A DNA stretch of 64,000 nt from Nocardioides cavernae. Its GTDB lineage: Bacteria; Actinomycetota; Actinomycetes; Propionibacteriales; Nocardioidaceae. Under the pieces are notes generated by a model. That model searched no databases, had not been told where the DNA came from, and worked only from the letters and a program-made list of their open reading frames with translations. Shown here one piece after another: positions 1 through 7,958 of this stretch (positions are counted from its first letter, which is position 1; every line of letters begins with the position of its first letter). Both the position numbers and the translations under genes were made by a program. Where the stretch lies: the NCBI RefSeq assembly GCF_016907475.1, contig NZ_JAFBCA010000001.1:124001-188000 (forward strand), given 5' to 3'.

Positions 1-87
1 GCCCGGGGGCGGAGACCTGCAGGCCTTGGCCCAGTACGCGTGTGCTCATGCTCGGTGGTCCTCTCGTGTCGCTGGTCGTGTGGTGGT

Positions 88-834
88 TCAGGCCTGCCCG
101 GCGGGGCGGAGCAGGATCTCGTTGATGGCGAGGTGGCGCGGACGGCTGAGGGCGAACGCGATGACCTCGGCGACGTCCGCGGCGGTGACCTCGGCGTGGT
201 CGTACAGCTCCTGGACGCCCTTGCGGGTCTCGCCGTGGGTGATGTGGTCGGGCAGCTCGGTGGCCACCACGCCGGGCTCGACCAGCGTGACGCGTACGTC
301 GGGCAGGAGCTCCTGGCGCAGCGACTCGGACCACCCGTTGACGCCCCACTTGGTCGCGGCGTACACGCCGTTGCCGGCCCGAGCTGTCCGGCCGGCCACC
401 GAGGAGATGTTGATGATGTCCGTACCGCGCTCGCCGGCGCGGGCCTTGAGCTGGTCGAGGAACACCTCGGTGGCGGTGATCGCACCGAGCAGGTTGACCT
501 CCACCATGTGCCGGTAGTCGGCGCGCTGGTCGGCGGCGAACGGGCCGAGGAGCATGACCCCGGCGTTGTTGACGAGCACGTCGGCGCCACCGAGGTCGTC
601 CGCGACCCGCTGCGCGGCCGCGACGAGGCTGTCCCGGTCGGTGACGTCGGCGGTGATGGCGATGGAGCCGTTGTCGAGGTCCTCGGCCAGCGCCTTGATC
701 CGGTCGGCGCGGCGGGCGAGCAGCGCGACCCGGTATCCGTCGGCCGCGAGCGCCCGCGCTGTGGCTTCGCCGATTCCCGAGGAGGCGCCGGTGACGACGG
801 CGACCCGTGCGGTGGTGCTGGCGGTGCTGGTCAT
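88..834 (-). CDS. SDR family NAD(P)-dependent oxidoreductase
   Basis: A 248-residue cytosolic short-chain dehydrogenase/reductase of classical length. The Rossmann cofactor loop TGASSGIG lies near residue 17, NNAG near 88, and the catalytic Ser and Tyr-Lys pair are visible as NISSVAG and YAATK. It starts 3 bases after the aldo/keto reductase stop, so it is the last gene of the operon MFS-flavodoxin-AKR-SDR that faces the XRE/MmyB regulator at 4118. In such clusters SDRs reduce small carbonyl or alcohol substrates; the substrate here cannot be read from sequence. An Arg-rich segment after the first helix suggests NADPH preference (inference). Confidence 0.9.
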   Translation of the reverse strand: MTSTASTTARVAVVTGASSGIGEATARALAADGYRVALLARRADRIKALAEDLDNGSIAITADVTDRDSLVAAAQRVADDLGGADVLVNNAGVMLLGPFAADQRADYRHMVEVNLLGAITATEVFLDQLKARAGERGTDIINISSVAGRTARAGNGVYAATKWGVNGWSESLRQELLPDVRVTLVEPGVVATELPDHITHGETRKGVQELYDHAEVTAADVAEVIAFALSRPRHLAINEILLRPAGQA

Positions 835-837
835 CGC

Positions 838-1716
838 TCAGGCCTCCGGGATGGCGCGGCCGAACGCCTCGAGGGTGATGTCTTCGGGCTCGGGTCCGCC
901 GCGCTGGTCGGTGTCGAGCGCGTCGACGGCGGCCAGCTCGTCGGCGGTCAGGTCGACGTCGAAGACGTCGAAGTTCTCGGCGATGCGGTGGGCCTTGGTC
1001 GACTTCGGGATGACCGAGCGGCCCTCCTGCAGGTGCCAGCGCAGCATCACCTGGGCCGGCGACTTGCCGTGCGCCTCGGCGATGGCGCCGATGACGGGGT
1101 CCTCCAGGGTGCTGCCGTGGCTGCCGTCGCGGTAGAACGTGATGCCGCCGATCGGCGACCAGGCCTGGGTGAGGATGCCGTGCTCGGCGCCGAAGGCCTG
1201 CACCTGACGCTGCTGGAAGTAGGGGTGGACCTCGATTTGGTTGACGGCCGGCACGACCCTCGCCGTGTCGAGCAGCCGGGTGAGGTGGTCGACCATGAAG
1301 TTGCTGACGCCGATGGCCCGGACCTTGCCCTGCTCCAGCAGCTCTTCCAGCGCGCGATAGGCCTCGAGGGTCCTGTCGAACGCCGACGGGAGCGCCTGGT
1401 GGAGGATCAGCAGGTCGAGCTGGTCGACGCCCAGCTTGCCGGCGCTCTTCTCGAAGCCGTGCAGCGTCTCCTCGTAGCCGTAGTCGCTGATCCAGATCTT
1501 CGTCTCGACGAACACCTCGTCGCGGTCGACCCCGGAGGCGTGGATGGCTTCGCCGACCTCGCGCTCGTTGCCGTACGCCGCCGCGGTGTCGATGTGCCGG
1601 TAGCCGGTGCCCAGTGCGGCCTCGACGGCTGCGCGGGTCTCGTCCGGTGGGGTCTGGAAGACGCCGAGCCCCAGTGCGGGCATCTCGACGCCGTTGTTCA
1701 GCTTCAGGTGTTCCAT
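838..1716 (-). CDS. Aldo/keto reductase
   Basis: A 292-residue aldo/keto reductase with the TIM-barrel signature of the AKR superfamily. The catalytic tetrad is visible: Asp in HIDTAAAYGNE, the Tyr of the same segment, Lys in VETKIW and His in LILHQALP. The GVSNF and IPKS segments match the family phosphate-binding regions for NADPH. Length and layout resemble the 2,5-diketo-gluconate reductase group, but the substrate is not assignable. About 117 bases separate it from the flavodoxin gene upstream and 3 bases from the SDR downstream, so it is probably co-transcribed with both. Confidence 0.92.
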   Translation of the reverse strand: MEHLKLNNGVEMPALGLGVFQTPPDETRAAVEAALGTGYRHIDTAAAYGNEREVGEAIHASGVDRDEVFVETKIWISDYGYEETLHGFEKSAGKLGVDQLDLLILHQALPSAFDRTLEAYRALEELLEQGKVRAIGVSNFMVDHLTRLLDTARVVPAVNQIEVHPYFQQRQVQAFGAEHGILTQAWSPIGGITFYRDGSHGSTLEDPVIGAIAEAHGKSPAQVMLRWHLQEGRSVIPKSTKAHRIAENFDVFDVDLTADELAAVDALDTDQRGGPEPEDITLEAFGRAIPEA

Positions 1717-1833
1717 GTCGTCATCTCCATGAGCTCTTGAGGTGTTCGAGGGTCGTGGTGCCTGCCTCCTCTCGACGGTAGGCAGGTGGTCGTCGTGGTG
1801 GGAGTGGCTGTCGCAACCCCCTTCGCCTGCTGA

Positions 1834-2586
1834 TCAGGAACGACGACCGGGGAGGTTCATCTGGTCGAGCCAGTCGGCCACGGCTGCCGGTGCGTCCTCG
1901 CGCACTGTCTCGCCGCGGACGGCGAGGCCGGCGCCGATGTCGGCCCCGGGGCAGGCGGCGGCGTACGCGTCCTCGGCAGTACCAAGACCGCTGACGGCAT
2001 ACGTGACGAACGGGTGGACGGTTGTCGCGGTAAAGTCGTGGGCCTCGGCGAACGTGCGCATCAGCATCGGCGGGCGAATGTTCCAGATGGGACTGCCGGT
2101 CAGGACGGCGTCGTACCCCTCGACCGAGTCGAGCGGGTTGGCCAGCCCGGGGCGTGCGTCGGCGTCCTGTTCGTCGCTGTTGCGGGCGACGGTCGCGTCG
2201 TAGTCGTCCGGGTAGGGGTTGGCGGCCTCGAGGCGGTGCACGTCGTGCTCCACACCCAGGTCGTCGAGTCGGTTGCCGATGACGCCGGCCAGGACCTGCG
2301 TGTTGCCGACCTCGAGGTCGATGCGGTCGCCGTAGTAGTAGTTCTCGCCGGGTCGCGAGTAGTAGACGACCAGGACGCGCGCGCTCCCGGAGCTCGGGGA
2401 CGGAGACGGCGGGCTGGCGCTCGTCGTCGGGCCGGCCGGGCCGGTGGTCGTCGACCCTGACGGGTCCGGGGCGGTGTCGGTCGCACAGGCGGCCTGTGCG
2501 CAAGCCATCGCCAGCGTGCCGCCGAGCAGGCCTCCGCGCAGCACGGTTCGGCGTCGGATCTCGGGGCGAGGGAGGTGGAGGTTCAC
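1834..2586 (-). CDS. Exported flavodoxin-domain protein
   Basis: A 250-residue protein. The N-terminus reads as a Tat-type export signal (EIRRRTVLRGG followed by a hydrophobic stretch to about residue 36, ending in a Cys-containing AACA that could also be a lipobox). After a Pro/Ser/Thr linker (about 40-68) comes a flavodoxin-like domain beginning VLVVYYSRPG, with a later TGSPIWN loop typical of flavodoxin_4 proteins. The GTG at 2586 was chosen because it overlaps the MFS stop as GTGA, implying translational coupling. It probably carries FMN outside the membrane and may pass electrons in the same process as the AKR and SDR (inference). Confidence 0.85.
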   Translation of the reverse strand: MNLHLPRPEIRRRTVLRGGLLGGTLAMACAQAACATDTAPDPSGSTTTGPAGPTTSASPPSPSPSSGSARVLVVYYSRPGENYYYGDRIDLEVGNTQVLAGVIGNRLDDLGVEHDVHRLEAANPYPDDYDATVARNSDEQDADARPGLANPLDSVEGYDAVLTGSPIWNIRPPMLMRTFAEAHDFTATTVHPFVTYAVSGLGTAEDAYAAACPGADIGAGLAVRGETVREDAPAAVADWLDQMNLPGRRS

Positions 2587-4016
2587 GAGGAGAGGTCCTT
2601 CCCGTGGGGCAGCAGCAGGCTGAGGGCGGTGGTGACGGCGACCAGGGCCGCCAAGGCGACGAGGCTGACGCGCAGCCCGTCCATGAACCCGGCCAGGTGG
2701 GCGATCACGGCGCCGGCCGCGGCCACACCCATGGACCCGCCGACCTGGCGCGCGGTGTTCAGGACGCCGCTGGCGGTGCCTGCCCGGGGTGCCGGGACGG
2801 ACTCCAGGAGCAGCGACGTCAGCGGCGGGACGGTGAACGAACCGCCGACTCCGACCGGCACCATGAGCGCCGCGACCGCCCACAGCGGCAGGTCCGCGGG
2901 AGCGAGCGCCAGTCCGAGGAGCCCGACGACCATCAGGACCTGCCCGCCGATGATCGGCACGCGGGAGCCGAAGCGGAGCGCGACCTTCGCTGCGGTGGGG
3001 TTCAGGGCGGCGACCAGTCCGGTCATCGGGAGGAACAGCAGCCCGGTCTCGAGTGGCGAGGCACCGCGGACCTGCTGGAAGTACAGGCTCTGCACGAAGA
3101 CCACGCCGTAGAAGGCGGCCATCGTGAGGAAGGCAGCTGCCAGCGAGATGGCCACGGGCCGTGTACGGAACAGGTCGAGCGGCACCATCGGGTGCCGTCC
3201 GCGGGCCTGCGAGACCGCGAACCCGATCGCCCCGAGGGCGGCCACGCCGAACGCGGCGACCACGTCGGCGTCGTGGTAGGAGCGGCCGCCGCCCTCGATG
3301 ACGGCGTAGGTGAGCCCGACCAGTGCCACCAGTGCCGTGGCCTGTCCGACCGCGTCGAAGGGGTTCGCCGTGCGCGGAGATGCCGGGACCCGTGACAGGA
3401 GTGCCAGCGCGAGCAGGCCGACAGGGAGGTTGAGGTAGAAGATGATGCGCCAGTCGATCTCGGTCAGCACCCCGCCGAGGACCGGGCCGGCCGCCGCGGC
3501 GACGGACCCGCCGAGGGCCCAGTACGCGATCGCCCGTGCCCGCTGTCGGGAGTCCTCGTACGCCTCGCGCACCAGGGCCAGGGACGTGGGGGTGATCAGT
3601 GCCGCCCCGACACCTTGGGCGACCCTGGCCGCCACCAGCGCGGGGAGTGAGGGCGCGAACCCGCAGGCGACCGAGGCGAGGACGAAGATGCCCATCCCGA
3701 GGCCGTAGCCGTGACGGGCGCCCACACGGTCCGACAGCGTGCCGGAGAACAGCAGGAGCGACGAGAACGTCAGCGTGTAACCCGTCACCACCCACTGCAG
3801 GCCCGACAGGCCACCGCCGAGGCTGGCGCTGATGTCGGGCAGGGCGACGTTGACGATCTGTGCGTCGAGCGCCACGACGAAGAAACCCAGCATCGCCACG
3901 CCGAGCGGAGCCAGGTGGTCGAGTCGGACAGTGGACGGCGCGCGCCCTTCCGCGACTGCGTCTGGCGCGCGGTCGGACAGCTCGGGGATCGTGACGGAGT
4001 GGGTGGCGGACGGCAT
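2583..4016 (-). CDS. MFS transporter, DHA2 (EmrB/QacA-like) family
   Basis: A 477-residue integral membrane protein with about 14 predicted hydrophobic segments, matching the drug:H+ antiporter-2 branch. The first helix carries FFVVALDAQIVNVALPDI (family motif D1), followed by SDRVGAR (motif A between TM2 and TM3) and GPVLGG (motif C). ATG 4016 was preferred over the upstream GTG at 4091, since the extra residues are arginine-rich and unlike the family. It is the first gene of the operon that faces the regulator at 4118, with about 100 bases between them. Export of a toxic compound that also induces the regulator is plausible, but the substrate is unknown. Confidence 0.92.
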   Translation of the reverse strand: MPSATHSVTIPELSDRAPDAVAEGRAPSTVRLDHLAPLGVAMLGFFVVALDAQIVNVALPDISASLGGGLSGLQWVVTGYTLTFSSLLLFSGTLSDRVGARHGYGLGMGIFVLASVACGFAPSLPALVAARVAQGVGAALITPTSLALVREAYEDSRQRARAIAYWALGGSVAAAAGPVLGGVLTEIDWRIIFYLNLPVGLLALALLSRVPASPRTANPFDAVGQATALVALVGLTYAVIEGGGRSYHDADVVAAFGVAALGAIGFAVSQARGRHPMVPLDLFRTRPVAISLAAAFLTMAAFYGVVFVQSLYFQQVRGASPLETGLLFLPMTGLVAALNPTAAKVALRFGSRVPIIGGQVLMVVGLLGLALAPADLPLWAVAALMVPVGVGGSFTVPPLTSLLLESVPAPRAGTASGVLNTARQVGGSMGVAAAGAVIAHLAGFMDGLRVSLVALAALVAVTTALSLLLPHGKDLSS

Positions 4017-4105
4017 GCAACGAGGAAACCGCGTTCTCGTCGTGCGTGGCAGTGACGGTCGTTCGGGGTACCACCAGACCCTCCCAGGCACGCCGCCGAC
4101 CGACG

Positions 4106-4111
4106 TACGGT
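4106..4111 (+). promoter_or_regulatory. Putative -10 hexamer, leaderless regulator transcript
   Basis: TACGGT lies 6 bases before ATG 4118. This is the spacing expected when transcription starts at the start codon, and it supports the 4118 start. Prediction from sequence only. Confidence 0.4.
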
Positions 4112-4117
4112 CGTGGC

Positions 4118-5020
4118 ATGGCTGATCCCACCGGAGGCGCGGACAAGCGCATGGACAACCGCGCGGAGGTGCGCGACTTCCTCACCTCGCGCCGTTCCCG
4201 CATCACCCCCGACCAGGCCGGGCTACCGCTCTACGGCACCAATCGTCGTGTGTCCGGGCTGCGCCGGGAGGAGGTCGCCCTGCTCGCAGGTGTCAGCACC
4301 GACTACTACACCAAGCTCGAGCGCGGGAGCCTCAGCGGCGTCTCCGACTCCGTCCTCGACGCCGTCGCGGGCGCCCTCCACCTCGACGAAGCCGAACGCA
4401 CCCACCTGCTCGACCTCGCCCGCACGGCGAACGCGGGCGGGCGAGCCCGCCGCGCAGCCCCCAAGCAGCACCTGAGGGTCGGCGTGCAACGCATCCTCGA
4501 CTCCATCGACGCCCCCGCCTACGTCCGGAACGACCGGATGGACCTACTCGGCATGAACCGCCTCGGTCGCGCACTCATGCCGGACCTGCCGGACCCGACC
4601 GAAGGCCGGTCCAACCTCGCCAGGTACATGTTCCTCGACCCCCGGGCCCGCGACTTCTACGTCGAGTGGGCGTCCGTCGCCAAGGACTCAGTCGCGGCCC
4701 TCCGCATCGAAGCTGGCCGCAATCCCTACGACCGCCAGCTCACCGACCTCGTCGGCGAGCTCTCGACGCGCAGCGAGGACTTCCGCACCTGGTGGGCCAG
4801 CCACAACGTCAAGCTGCACCGAACCTCCACCAAGAAGATGCACCACCCCGTCGCCGGTGAGCTCGAGCTCACCGGCGAGGCGCTCCTCCTGCCCGGTGAC
4901 CCCGGCCTCACGCTCGTCACGTACACCGTGGAGCCCGCCACCACGTCATTCGAGGCGATCAAGTTCCTTGCGAGCTGGGCTCACAGCTCGATCGGCGCAC
5001 ATCCATCGACCAGGACCTAG
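4118..5020 (+). CDS. XRE-family regulator with MmyB-like ligand domain
   Basis: A 300-residue DNA-binding regulator. Residues about 15-90 form an XRE helix-turn-helix (LRREEVALLAGVSTDYYTKLE is the recognition region; GLRREEVA is diagnostic of this actinobacterial group). Residues about 115-290 match the MmyB-like transcription regulator ligand-binding domain. Members often sit beside, and control, SDR or AKR genes, and here it is divergent from an MFS-flavodoxin-AKR-SDR operon. The internal ATG at 4151 (MDNRAEVRDF) is an alternative start. Autoregulation and control of the divergent operon are inferences from layout. Confidence 0.9.
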   Translation: MADPTGGADKRMDNRAEVRDFLTSRRSRITPDQAGLPLYGTNRRVSGLRREEVALLAGVSTDYYTKLERGSLSGVSDSVLDAVAGALHLDEAERTHLLDLARTANAGGRARRAAPKQHLRVGVQRILDSIDAPAYVRNDRMDLLGMNRLGRALMPDLPDPTEGRSNLARYMFLDPRARDFYVEWASVAKDSVAALRIEAGRNPYDRQLTDLVGELSTRSEDFRTWWASHNVKLHRTSTKKMHHPVAGELELTGEALLLPGDPGLTLVTYTVEPATTSFEAIKFLASWAHSSIGAHPSTRT

Positions 5021-5057
5021 CCGCTGTCGCAAGAACCGCGTCGGGGCGGCTTCGGGC

Positions 5058-5645
5058 CTATGCCCCGTCCGGCCAGGAGCGGGCGGCGAGGACCTGGGTC
5101 GCCACCTCGAGGGCTGTGTGGCCGCCGGTCCGGGACACGTGGTCGAGCCAGTCCTCGGCCTCGTCGATGCTGAGCCCTCGGGTTCCCACCAGCAACCCGA
5201 CGGCGGTGTCGATGACCAGGCGGGCCCGAAGCTGGGCCGGTGCGAGCTCGGCGCTCTGGAGGGCATCGAACGCGAGGTCGCCGTCCACCACCGAGGCGCC
5301 CCACACGGCCCCGACAGCGCGTTCGACGGCGGAGACCCGGCCGGCGAACACGTCGACGCGCTCGGAGTAGATCGTGACCACCGAGATCACCCTGGTCGAC
5401 GTTGCCAGTCGCAGCGCGAGGCTGGACCGCATCACTGGATCGACGACGCGGCGCGACACCTCGGCCAGCGGGTCGACGAGGACCAGAGTGAGGTCCTCGT
5501 CGGCGAACCAGATGGCCACGGCGTCGGCCTGCGGTACGACCTCGGCGAGGGTCTCAGCTACCCACGCGGCCCTCGCGCCGAGGTCCTCGTCACCGGAGAC
5601 CGCCAGCAGCTCCAACGCTTCAGCGCTCGCCGGCAGCGGCTCCAT
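5058..5645 (-). CDS. GAF-ANTAR domain protein
   Basis: A 195-residue protein. The first about 130 residues look like a GAF-type sensor fold (the segment around VISVVTIYSERVDVF resembles the last GAF strands). The last about 55 residues, from LRARLVIDTAVGLLVGTRG, match the three-helix ANTAR RNA-binding domain that works in transcription antitermination. It has no partner kinase nearby and is transcribed towards the regulator gene, 37 bases from its stop. The ligand is unknown. ANTAR assignment is moderately strong; the GAF part is more diverged. Confidence 0.75.
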   Translation of the reverse strand: MEPLPASAEALELLAVSGDEDLGARAAWVAETLAEVVPQADAVAIWFADEDLTLVLVDPLAEVSRRVVDPVMRSSLALRLATSTRVISVVTIYSERVDVFAGRVSAVERAVGAVWGASVVDGDLAFDALQSAELAPAQLRARLVIDTAVGLLVGTRGLSIDEAEDWLDHVSRTGGHTALEVATQVLAARSWPDGA

Positions 5646-5762
5646 GCTCTCCGCCCGCCCGGCGTGCTCGACCGGGCAGCCGCGTGTCGCCCGACCCCGA
5701 CGCCTCCGGGCACAGTACCCACGCGATGCACGGCCATCCGCGGTGGGCGTGAGGCCAGGAGC

Positions 5763-6644
5763 TCACCGGTCGCCGCGTGCTCCCGGGCGGGCCACCACTG
5801 CTGCACCTGCGTGCTGTCCCTCCTCGACCGCCCGCCTCAGGCTGAGGCCCTGTGCCAGCACGGCAGCGAGCGTCCCGACGAAGGCGTCCCCGGCACCCGT
5901 CGTGTCGACGACGAGATCCACCGTCGGCGCGGCGAGCCGGGCGGTCGCCTCCGCGCCGCTGATCGACGCTCCCCCGGCGCCGCGGGTGACCACCACCGAC
6001 CTGCAGCCGTGTCGCCGGCGTACGGCATCAGCCAGGTCCGCGCCCTCTGCTCCTGACCCGTCGCAGGCCTCGACCGCCTCGTGCTCGTTGACCACGAGGG
6101 GGTTCGCCGCCTCGAGCGTCGCCGCCGCGAGGGGCAGCCAGGGGCCGTTGTTGACGACCACCCGGATCCCTCTCTCGCACGCCGCTGCGGCAGCGGCGTC
6201 GACCACCGCGGCCCCGACCTCCGACTGCAGGAGCACGACGTCCGGGGCCGCGCTCCCGCGGTCGGACAGCGCCGCGACGACACGACGTACGTCGAGGTGG
6301 CCGTTGGCACCGGCGTCCACCACGATGGCGTTCTCACCGGACGGGGAGACCATCACGAACGCCGTCCCGGTGGTCCGCCCACGACAGGTCTCCACTCCCG
6401 ACACGTCCACTCCGGCCGCGACCAGCGCGTCGACCTGGGGCGCGCTGTCGCCGTCGTCGCCGACCGCTCCCAGGAGGCGGGTCGCCGCACCGGCCCGAGC
6501 GGCCGCCACTGCCTGGTTCGCCCCCTTGCCACCGGGCGAGCGCTCGACGCCGTCGGCGAGGAGGGTCACCCCTGGCACGGGGAAGCCGGGCACGTGCACC
6601 ACGATGTCGACGTTGATCGAGCCGACCACCACCACCGAGCTCAT
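5763..6644 (-). CDS. rbsK: Ribokinase (PfkB family)
   Basis: A 293-residue sugar kinase. PfkB signature 1 (GGKGANQAVAAARAG) sits near residue 42 and signature 2 with the catalytic base (DTTGAGDAFVG) near residue 250, as in ribokinases that phosphorylate D-ribose with ATP. The N-terminal VVVGSINVDIV matches RbsK closely. ATG 6644 was chosen because a perfect AGGAGG lies 6-11 bases upstream; the open frame extends further but the extra part is low-complexity. No ribose transporter or repressor is adjacent. The diguanylate cyclase gene ends 22 bases upstream on the same strand, so a two-gene transcript is possible. Confidence 0.88.
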   Translation of the reverse strand: MSSVVVVGSINVDIVVHVPGFPVPGVTLLADGVERSPGGKGANQAVAAARAGAATRLLGAVGDDGDSAPQVDALVAAGVDVSGVETCRGRTTGTAFVMVSPSGENAIVVDAGANGHLDVRRVVAALSDRGSAAPDVVLLQSEVGAAVVDAAAAAACERGIRVVVNNGPWLPLAAATLEAANPLVVNEHEAVEACDGSGAEGADLADAVRRRHGCRSVVVTRGAGGASISGAEATARLAAPTVDLVVDTTGAGDAFVGTLAAVLAQGLSLRRAVEEGQHAGAAVVARPGARGDR

Positions 6645-6666
6645 CGTGCCTCCTCGCGAGTGACCG

Positions 6667-7854
6667 TCAGTCCCGGTCGTGGTGGTCGCCGGCGTAGTGG
6701 ACCGCGCGGTTCCGCCCGGTTTCCTTCGCTCGGTAGAGCGCCGCATCCGCGCGCTCGATCACGTGCTCGAGGCTCGACGTGGGCTCGAGCGGGGAGATGC
6801 CGAAGCTGACCGTCGGGAGCACCACCTCGCCGAGTGGCGACCGCCGTGCCATCTCCTCGCTGATCGCACGCGCCACCTCGTCGGCCCGGTCGGAGTCGGC
6901 GCCGGGGAGCAGCAGGACGAACTCCTCACCGCCGTGACGAGCCACCACGTCGCTGACTCGTACGGCGCTGCGACACGAGTCGGCGAAGGCGACGAGCGCG
7001 TGATCGCCTGCCTGGTGACCGTGGATGTCGTTGACCTGCTTGAAGTGGTCGAGATCGGCCATGATCAGCGAGCCCGACGTGCCGTGTCGCCTCCCGGCGT
7101 GGAGCGCCACCTGCGCGTGGTGCACGAAGCCCGCTCGGTTGAGCAGCCCGGTGAGGGCGTCCCGGTGCGCCGCGTCGCGAAGCACCGCCTTCTGCTGCTC
7201 CTCGCTCAGGGTGGACATGCCGAACGACACCGTGGCCAGCAGCGCAGTGGTGATGAGGGTGGTGACGGCCTCCCCGAAGACCGTCGTGAACGGTGGCTCG
7301 GCGGGGCCGACGGCCAAGAACGCGATCCAGCGACCGAGGTAGAACACGGCCGCGCCGCTGGACATGGCCGCGAGGGCCCAGACCGATGCGCGGTACGAGC
7401 CGCCGTCGACCTGCGCGGCGTAGCTCTCGGCCACCAGGCGCCAGAGCTCGCGGGCCGCCAGGGCGAACTGGATCCACATGGCCGCGAGGAAGGTCGCTCC
7501 GCCCGCCCACACGTCGCCTCCCGGGCCACCGAGCGTCGTTGCGATCGCCACGACGGCGGGTGCGATGAGCAGTAGCCGCCACGGGAGCGAGAGCTGTCGC
7601 AGGGACCGGGCGCCCGCCCACACGCAACCCACACCGAGGGCGATGAGGGCGTTGCCCAGCGGGATCGCCCACGACTGGTGGACGGTGCCGGTGAGGAGGA
7701 ACGCCACGGCCCCGACGAGGAACGCCACGAGGGACGCGCACCACCACGCCGCGTAGGCGGACCGGCCGATCCGGTAGGTGATCGCGAGGAAGAGCACCAG
7801 CAGGACAAGAGCCTCGAGGGCGAATGAGATGCGCAGGCTGTCGGTGTCGAGCAT
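6667..7854 (-). CDS. Membrane diguanylate cyclase (GGDEF)
   Basis: A 395-residue protein with about seven or eight hydrophobic helices (residues about 10-220) followed by a GGDEF domain (about 230-390) that makes cyclic di-GMP from two GTP. The active-site loop reads GGEEF, which is catalytically competent in known enzymes. The feedback I-site RVSD lies exactly five residues before it, so product inhibition is expected. DALTGLLNRAGF and DLDHFKQVND are the usual flanking motifs. ATG 7854 follows a GGGAAG; in-frame ATG 7890 and GTG 7914 are alternatives. The membrane part has no recognisable named sensor domain. Confidence 0.92.
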   Translation of the reverse strand: MLDTDSLRISFALEALVLLVLFLAITYRIGRSAYAAWWCASLVAFLVGAVAFLLTGTVHQSWAIPLGNALIALGVGCVWAGARSLRQLSLPWRLLLIAPAVVAIATTLGGPGGDVWAGGATFLAAMWIQFALAARELWRLVAESYAAQVDGGSYRASVWALAAMSSGAAVFYLGRWIAFLAVGPAEPPFTTVFGEAVTTLITTALLATVSFGMSTLSEEQQKAVLRDAAHRDALTGLLNRAGFVHHAQVALHAGRRHGTSGSLIMADLDHFKQVNDIHGHQAGDHALVAFADSCRSAVRVSDVVARHGGEEFVLLLPGADSDRADEVARAISEEMARRSPLGEVVLPTVSFGISPLEPTSSLEHVIERADAALYRAKETGRNRAVHYAGDHHDRD

Positions 7855-7958
7855 GGTCCACTTCCCGGTCCGAGTCGGGCGAACCGCCATGGTCTCAGTC
7901 GCGACCGTGGGCACGCCACCCGGCCCGCCGGAGGTGCCGGTGCCGATGCGCGAGCTCC

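Noticed and set aside
1..87. Possible gene end at the left edge
   Set aside because: Too short to judge; no motif or stop/start arrangement supports a specific call.
40..1740. 566-codon open frame on the plus strand opposite the SDR and AKR genes
   Set aside because: It is Gly/Val/Arg-rich with no domain and lies antisense to two genes with clear catalytic motifs; it arises from high GC content. The same applies to other long antisense frames (4857-6056, 8-9 kb, 12817-14505, 15885-19289, 20344-22590, 37331-39328, 52670-55237).
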